A DNA stretch of 7,382 nucleotides, from the NCBI GenBank assembly GCA_049684495.1, contig JBAVFZ010000210.1:1-7382 (forward strand), in the 5' to 3' direction. Positions 4,431 to 7,382 of the stretch are shown here, piece by piece; the first letter of the stretch is position 1, and the number at the start of each line of letters is the position of its first letter. Made by a program: the position numbers and the translations under genes. This DNA comes from JAFGKK01 sp049684495 (GTDB lineage: Bacteria > Chloroflexota > Anaerolineae > Anaerolineales > RBG-16-64-43). The notes beneath the pieces were generated by a model. That model was not told the origin of the DNA. It did no database searches and saw only the letters and a program-made list of their open reading frames with translations.

Positions 4431-5002
4431 GATTCCACTCCCATTTGCTTAAGGGTCGATTCCAGATCGGCGGCATTCAGCGTGCCGATCCTGATTCGCC
4501 GGATCGTCCCCGTCGAATCGATGAAGAAGGTTGTCGGTAGTCCGCGCACCAGGTACAGGTCGCCGGTAAGTCCCGCCGGATCCGTCAGTACGCGGATCCA
4601 CTTCAGGCCGAGCTCGTCCGTGAAGGCGCGGACGGCATCGACCGGCTCTCCGGTTTCCACGGCGACCACGGCCAGGGAATCGGCATAGGTACGGGCAAAG
4701 CCGTCCAGCAGCGGGAGTTCCTCCCGGCACGGCTCGCACCAGGTCGCCCAGAAGTTGAGGATCACCGTCTTGCCGCGCAGGTCGGCCAGTGCCGCGGAAC
4801 GGCCGTCCAGCCCGCTCAGCGAAAAATCGGGCGCGGGCGCATCCACAACCGGAGCGGGCGCGGCGGTCAGCGGCGTCGTGCCGGGAGCCGGGGCGACCGG
4901 CGTGGATCCGGACGCGCCCGGCGCGTACCAAAAGGCCGCACCGGCGCCCGCCCCCAGCGCAATCCCGAGCAATAGTATTCCGATGAACTTGACCGCGCGC
5001 AT
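4427..5002 (-). CDS. TlpA/ResA-like membrane-anchored thioredoxin
   Basis: This 191-residue protein starts with a hydrophobic segment (residues 5-25) that acts as signal anchor, followed by a Pro/Ala/Thr-rich linker (about 28-56). A TlpA-family thioredoxin domain follows (57-190). The active site is WATWCEPC with C89 and C92, and the cis-proline lies in GLPTTFFID (P156). Such proteins work outside the cytoplasmic membrane and pass electrons from CcdA to exported thiol proteins, such as apocytochrome c or other envelope enzymes. CcdA is encoded directly upstream, so this is its likely partner. I chose the ATG at 5002, 14 bp after ccdA. An ATG at 5035 would add 11 residues and overlap ccdA by 19 bp; neither has a strong Shine-Dalgarno. 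No cytochrome c gene is seen nearby, so the client may be different from classic ResA. Confidence 0.9.
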   Translation of the reverse strand: MRAVKFIGILLLGIALGAGAGAAFWYAPGASGSTPVAPAPGTTPLTAAPAPVVDAPAPDFSLSGLDGRSAALADLRGKTVILNFWATWCEPCREELPLLDGFARTYADSLAVVAVETGEPVDAVRAFTDELGLKWIRVLTDPAGLTGDLYLVRGLPTTFFIDSTGTIRRIRIGTLNAADLESTLKQMGVES

Positions 5003-5016
5003 GCTGGATACCCGGC

Positions 5017-5736
5017 CTAGAGGCCGATCTCCCATCCCGGCAGTATCCCCGCCAGGAACGAAAGCTCGCCGGCGGCGAAGAGTATACCGAATCCGATCAT
5101 CAATATTCCGGCGGCGATTGAAATGTAGCGCGCGATTTTCGCCAGGCGGCAGATCCAGCGCCCCATCCTGTCCATCAGCAGCGCGACGATCAGGAACGGC
5201 ACGGCCAGCCCGGCGGCATACACGGCCAGCATCATCATGCCCCGGCCAAGCGAGGCTTCATATGCGGCGAGGGTCAACACCGACCCGAGCACCAGGCCGA
5301 TGCAAGGAGTCCACCCGGTGGCGAAGGCAAACCCCACCACCACCGACGATGCCAGCCCCCAGCGCGGGTTGGGCTGCACGTTCGGCCGCGTCCCGTATTC
5401 CAGAAAAGGAAGATGGATCACGCCCGTCATCTGCAGCCCGAAGACCACCATCAGCACGCCGCCGATCCGCGCAATCCAATCCCGGTAGCCGATCAGCAGC
5501 CGGCCGGCGGCCGAAGCCGTCGCCCCCAGGGCGATGAACATCAGGCTGAAGCCGAGCACGAAAGCGGCTCCGTGAACGAGCACCCGCCAGCGTTCGACCT
5601 TGGCCGGATCGCAGCCCGCGGCGTGCCCGGCCAGATAGGCGACGTAGCCGGGCAGGATCGGCACCACGCACGGCGAGAGGAAGGAAACCACTCCGGCCAG
5701 CCAGATCCACCCGAGGGAGAATTCCGAAACGCCCAT
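5017..5736 (-). CDS. ccdA: CcdA/DsbD-type transmembrane thiol reductase
   Basis: This 239-residue polytopic membrane protein is the CcdA type (the transmembrane domain of DsbD alone). It carries reducing equivalents from cytoplasmic thioredoxin across the membrane to extracytoplasmic thioredoxin-like proteins. The two redox cysteines are in their family motifs: C23 in SFLSPCVVPILPGYV (19-33) and C145 in FATGWTPCIGLVLGSVL (138-154). Both have prolines beside them that shape the site. About six hydrophobic segments are present (roughly 8-30, 52-80, 88-108, 127-157, 165-187, 205-230). Two further cysteines, C42 and C196, lie in loop or membrane-edge positions. Length is typical. It follows the L,D-transpeptidase by 9 bp and precedes the tlpA-like gene by 14 bp. 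The Shine-Dalgarno is weak, so translation may be coupled to the upstream gene. Confidence 0.94.
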   Translation of the reverse strand: MGVSEFSLGWIWLAGVVSFLSPCVVPILPGYVAYLAGHAAGCDPAKVERWRVLVHGAAFVLGFSLMFIALGATASAAGRLLIGYRDWIARIGGVLMVVFGLQMTGVIHLPFLEYGTRPNVQPNPRWGLASSVVVGFAFATGWTPCIGLVLGSVLTLAAYEASLGRGMMMLAVYAAGLAVPFLIVALLMDRMGRWICRLAKIARYISIAAGILMIGFGILFAAGELSFLAGILPGWEIGL

Positions 5737-5745
5737 GATGCCGTT

Positions 5746-6825
5746 CTACCCGATGACCTTGACCCGGGTGCCGCCCGGCATGCCCACTATCAAATCGCCG
5801 AGCGGATACTCCACAACCGGATTTGTCCAGCGGAAAAGCCATTTGGCGTCGTCGGGGCGGGCGTTGATGCATCCGTGGGATTTGGGAATTCCGAAATCGT
5901 TATGCCAATAAGTGGAATGGACCGCTTCCCCGTGCCCCGAAAACAGGCTGGTCCAGCCGACGCCGATCAGATCGTATCCGGTTTCCTGGGTTCCCCCGCT
6001 CATCCGCATGCCGAGACGCTTGCGCCAGATCGGATGCTCGCCCACCGGGGTCGTCCATTCACCGGTTTCCGAATCCTTCCCGCCGGACGAAATCACGGCG
6101 TAATAAACTTCCTTGCCGTTTTCCAGCGCGGAGAGGGTCTGCAGATTTTTATTTAATGTAACGACGATCAATTTATCGTCGACGTTGGGTGAAATCGGCG
6201 CGAGTTCTTCGGCGGTGATCACCCGCAACCCGTCGGCGCGGGCGTATATCGGAGCGGCCAGTTCGTCGAGGAAGTACCACGCCCGGCCGGCGCCGTCCTT
6301 GACCACTTTCGTCGCCGGGTAGATCGAGGCGTAATACATCGTGGCCGGGTTATTCGGCTGCACCAAAAACACCGGCGAGCCCGCATCCGGAGCCACATGC
6401 CCCTCCACCCACGGGACGCTCACCTCCACCCAGACTTTCCCCTCCGGGATGGACTCAAGCGGAGTCTGGATTTGGAACTCCATCGGGAAGACATACGGAG
6501 CCCACAGATACCCTTCGGGTGTTTCGAACCAGCGGTGGTTGTGTGGGCTGTAGGATGGACCGCGGCCGACGACCTCGCGCAGGATCTCCACGAGGTTATC
6601 CGGATACTTCTTGCTGAGCTCGGCTGAATCGGCGTCCGGGCGCATGCGCAACGGTATGGTCGCCAGCACGCGCCCCAGACGCGCGCCGGGGGAATACTTT
6701 TCCTTCCATTGGTCGATCAGGTCGCCGCCGGATTGCAACCCAAACCCGGCCGGAATCTTCGGCCAAATCGGGGAACTCGCGCCAAGCGCGGTAAGTTTCA
6801 GGAAATTTCTGCGGGATAACGGCAT
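5746..6825 (-). CDS. Tat-exported L,D-transpeptidase (YkuD domain)
   Basis: This 359-residue protein starts with a twin-arginine signal, SRRNFLKLTALGAS, at residues 4-17, so it should be exported folded. A middle region of about 190 residues has no domain that I recognise with certainty, though parts (VLATIPLRMRPD; a GYLWAPYV segment) resemble SH3-like wall-binding modules. The C-terminal YkuD domain (about 216-358) has the catalytic signature: H303 and, in GIPKSHGCINARP, S316-H317-G318 followed by nucleophile C319. L,D-transpeptidases form 3-3 peptidoglycan cross-links or attach proteins to peptidoglycan. C319 is the only cysteine in the protein. I chose the ATG at 6825 because it puts the Tat motif at the N-terminus and has GGAG 7 nt upstream; an in-frame TTG at 6873 is less likely. 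It is the first gene of the unit, and no clear promoter is visible. Confidence 0.92.
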   Translation of the reverse strand: MPLSRRNFLKLTALGASSPIWPKIPAGFGLQSGGDLIDQWKEKYSPGARLGRVLATIPLRMRPDADSAELSKKYPDNLVEILREVVGRGPSYSPHNHRWFETPEGYLWAPYVFPMEFQIQTPLESIPEGKVWVEVSVPWVEGHVAPDAGSPVFLVQPNNPATMYYASIYPATKVVKDGAGRAWYFLDELAAPIYARADGLRVITAEELAPISPNVDDKLIVVTLNKNLQTLSALENGKEVYYAVISSGGKDSETGEWTTPVGEHPIWRKRLGMRMSGGTQETGYDLIGVGWTSLFSGHGEAVHSTYWHNDFGIPKSHGCINARPDDAKWLFRWTNPVVEYPLGDLIVGMPGGTRVKVIG

Positions 6826-6891
6826 CTTCAGGCTCCGGTGGAAAAGCATAACGTCAAGAGGGATTTTAGACAAGGGCGGTGGGAATTAGGG

Positions 6892-6987
6892 CCCTCACCC
6901 CGCCGGAAAATCGCCGGCTTCCCTCCCGTCACCTAGTTCCGGGACAGGCTCTCCCAGTTTATACTGGGAGAGGGGCCAGGGGTGAGG
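6892..6987. repeat. Palindromic intergenic element (CCCTCACCCC type)
   Basis: The ends form a perfect 9-bp inverted repeat, CCTCACCCC (6893-6901) with GGGGTGAGG (6979-6987). Nested inside are a 5-bp hairpin (6902-6906 with 6914-6918) and a perfect 10-bp hairpin, CTCTCCCAGT-TTAT-ACTGGGAGAG (6949-6972). The style CCCTCACCCC...CTCTCCC...GGGAGAGGGG...GGTGAGG is one I recognise as a very common intergenic element in diverse bacterial genomes, probably a non-autonomous repeat. It fills the divergent space between the L,D-transpeptidase gene and the yjbQ-like gene. It is not followed by a T-tract, so it is not an obvious terminator. TATACT in the inner loop could act as a -10 box, but no -35 supports it. 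Confidence 0.6.
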
Positions 6988-7006
6988 TAGAGAAGAGGAG
7001 GAAATT

Positions 7007-7382
7007 ATGCTTTCCTACCGCAAGGAATTATGGTTCAACGTGCCCGGCCGCCGCGCCTTCATTAACATCACTTCCCAGGTGGAACAGGCGCTGGCGGAGA
7101 GCAGAATCCGCGAAGGCTTGGTGCTGGTCAACGCGATGCACATCACCGCCTCGGTCTTCATCAACGACGATGAATCCGGCCTGCACGCGGATTATGAAGC
7201 CTGGCTGGAGAGGCTCGCGCCGCACGAGCCGCTTTCGCACTACCGGCACAACCGGACCGGGGAAGACAACGGCGACGCGCACCTCAAGCGCCAGGTGATG
7301 GGTCGCGAGGTGGTGGTGGCGGTCACTGGCGGCAAACTGGATTTTGGTCCCTGGGAGCAGATCTTCTACGGGGAGTTCGACG
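7007..7382 (+). CDS. YjbQ/UPF0047 family protein (partial, 3' end outside window)
   Basis: The frame is open from ATG 7007 to the window edge, giving 125 residues with no stop. It matches the YjbQ (UPF0047/COG0432) family, usually about 130-140 residues, so only a short C-terminal piece is missing. Recognisable blocks are VNAMHITASVFINDDESGL (residues 41-59, H45), HNRTGEDNGDAHLKRQVMGR (81-100, H81, E86-D87-N88, H92) and the TGGKLDFGPWEQIFYGEFD end block (107-125). The E. coli member has weak thiamine-phosphate synthase activity, and annotation pipelines often call these secondary thiamine-phosphate synthase enzymes. The physiological role is uncertain. A strong Shine-Dalgarno, GAGGAGG, lies 5 nt before the ATG. 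It is divergent from the minus-strand unit and separated from it by the palindromic element. Confidence 0.93.
   Translation, partial: MLSYRKELWFNVPGRRAFINITSQVEQALAESRIREGLVLVNAMHITASVFINDDESGLHADYEAWLERLAPHEPLSHYRHNRTGEDNGDAHLKRQVMGREVVVAVTGGKLDFGPWEQIFYGEFD

Noticed and set aside
4755..6156. Two long plus-strand open frames opposite tlpA, ccdA and the L,D-transpeptidase gene
   Set aside because: They mirror conserved genes, overlap each other in different frames and show low-complexity Arg/Ser/Pro or Ala/Asp/Gly-rich composition.
6826..6873. TTG start for the L,D-transpeptidase, 16 codons upstream
   Set aside because: It would bury the twin-arginine motif; the ATG at 6825 has a Shine-Dalgarno and places the motif correctly.

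Overview
This window is a GC-rich bacterial chromosome segment made of conserved housekeeping genes. All complete genes lie on the minus strand, so they read from high to low coordinates. One partial gene at the right edge is on the plus strand. The best guess for the organism is a Chloroflexota (Anaerolineae-like) bacterium. This rests on a DUF2085 membrane protein with a glutaredoxin-like N-terminus, a Tat-exported YkuD-type L,D-transpeptidase, and the style of intergenic repeats. It is a guess from family knowledge, not a proof.

Layout in the direction of minus-strand transcription. Unit A (6825 to 2725): L,D-transpeptidase, ccdA, a TlpA/ResA-like thioredoxin, a DUF2085 protein and pgeF. 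Gaps are 9-14 bp and the last two junctions are ATGA overlaps, so this is very probably one operon, combining peptidoglycan cross-linking, envelope thiol reduction and peptidoglycan precursor editing. Unit B (2595 to 1226): yggS (PLP homeostasis), yggT (small membrane protein) and yggU (DUF167), ending in a strong intrinsic terminator. pgeF-yggS-yggT resembles the division-associated cluster of many Gram-positives, here without sepF. Unit C (about 1116 to 387): a near-consensus promoter, a structured leader of about 190 nt ending in an intrinsic terminator, then rpsU (bS21) and infA (IF-1), closed by a second terminator.

The most interesting region is 923-1149. The promoter's -35/-10 spacer holds a perfect 13-bp inverted repeat. 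The leader can fold into several hairpins, and its first 14 nt can pair either locally or with the 5' arm of the terminator just before the rpsU ribosome-binding site. That is the architecture of a transcription attenuator or riboswitch controlling rpsU-infA. It does not match a known RNA class that I recognise.

The spaces between units hold elements that look like interspersed repeats: a CTTGGCG/CTTTGCG type (about 276-340), an array of short CACRGATT and CAGGATT-like units in opposite orientations around an AT-rich dyad (2610-2723), and a CCCTCACCCC...GGGGTGAGG palindrome (6892-6987). The first 357 bases hold no gene that can be supported. At the right end, a YjbQ/UPF0047 family gene starts at 7007 and runs out of the window.
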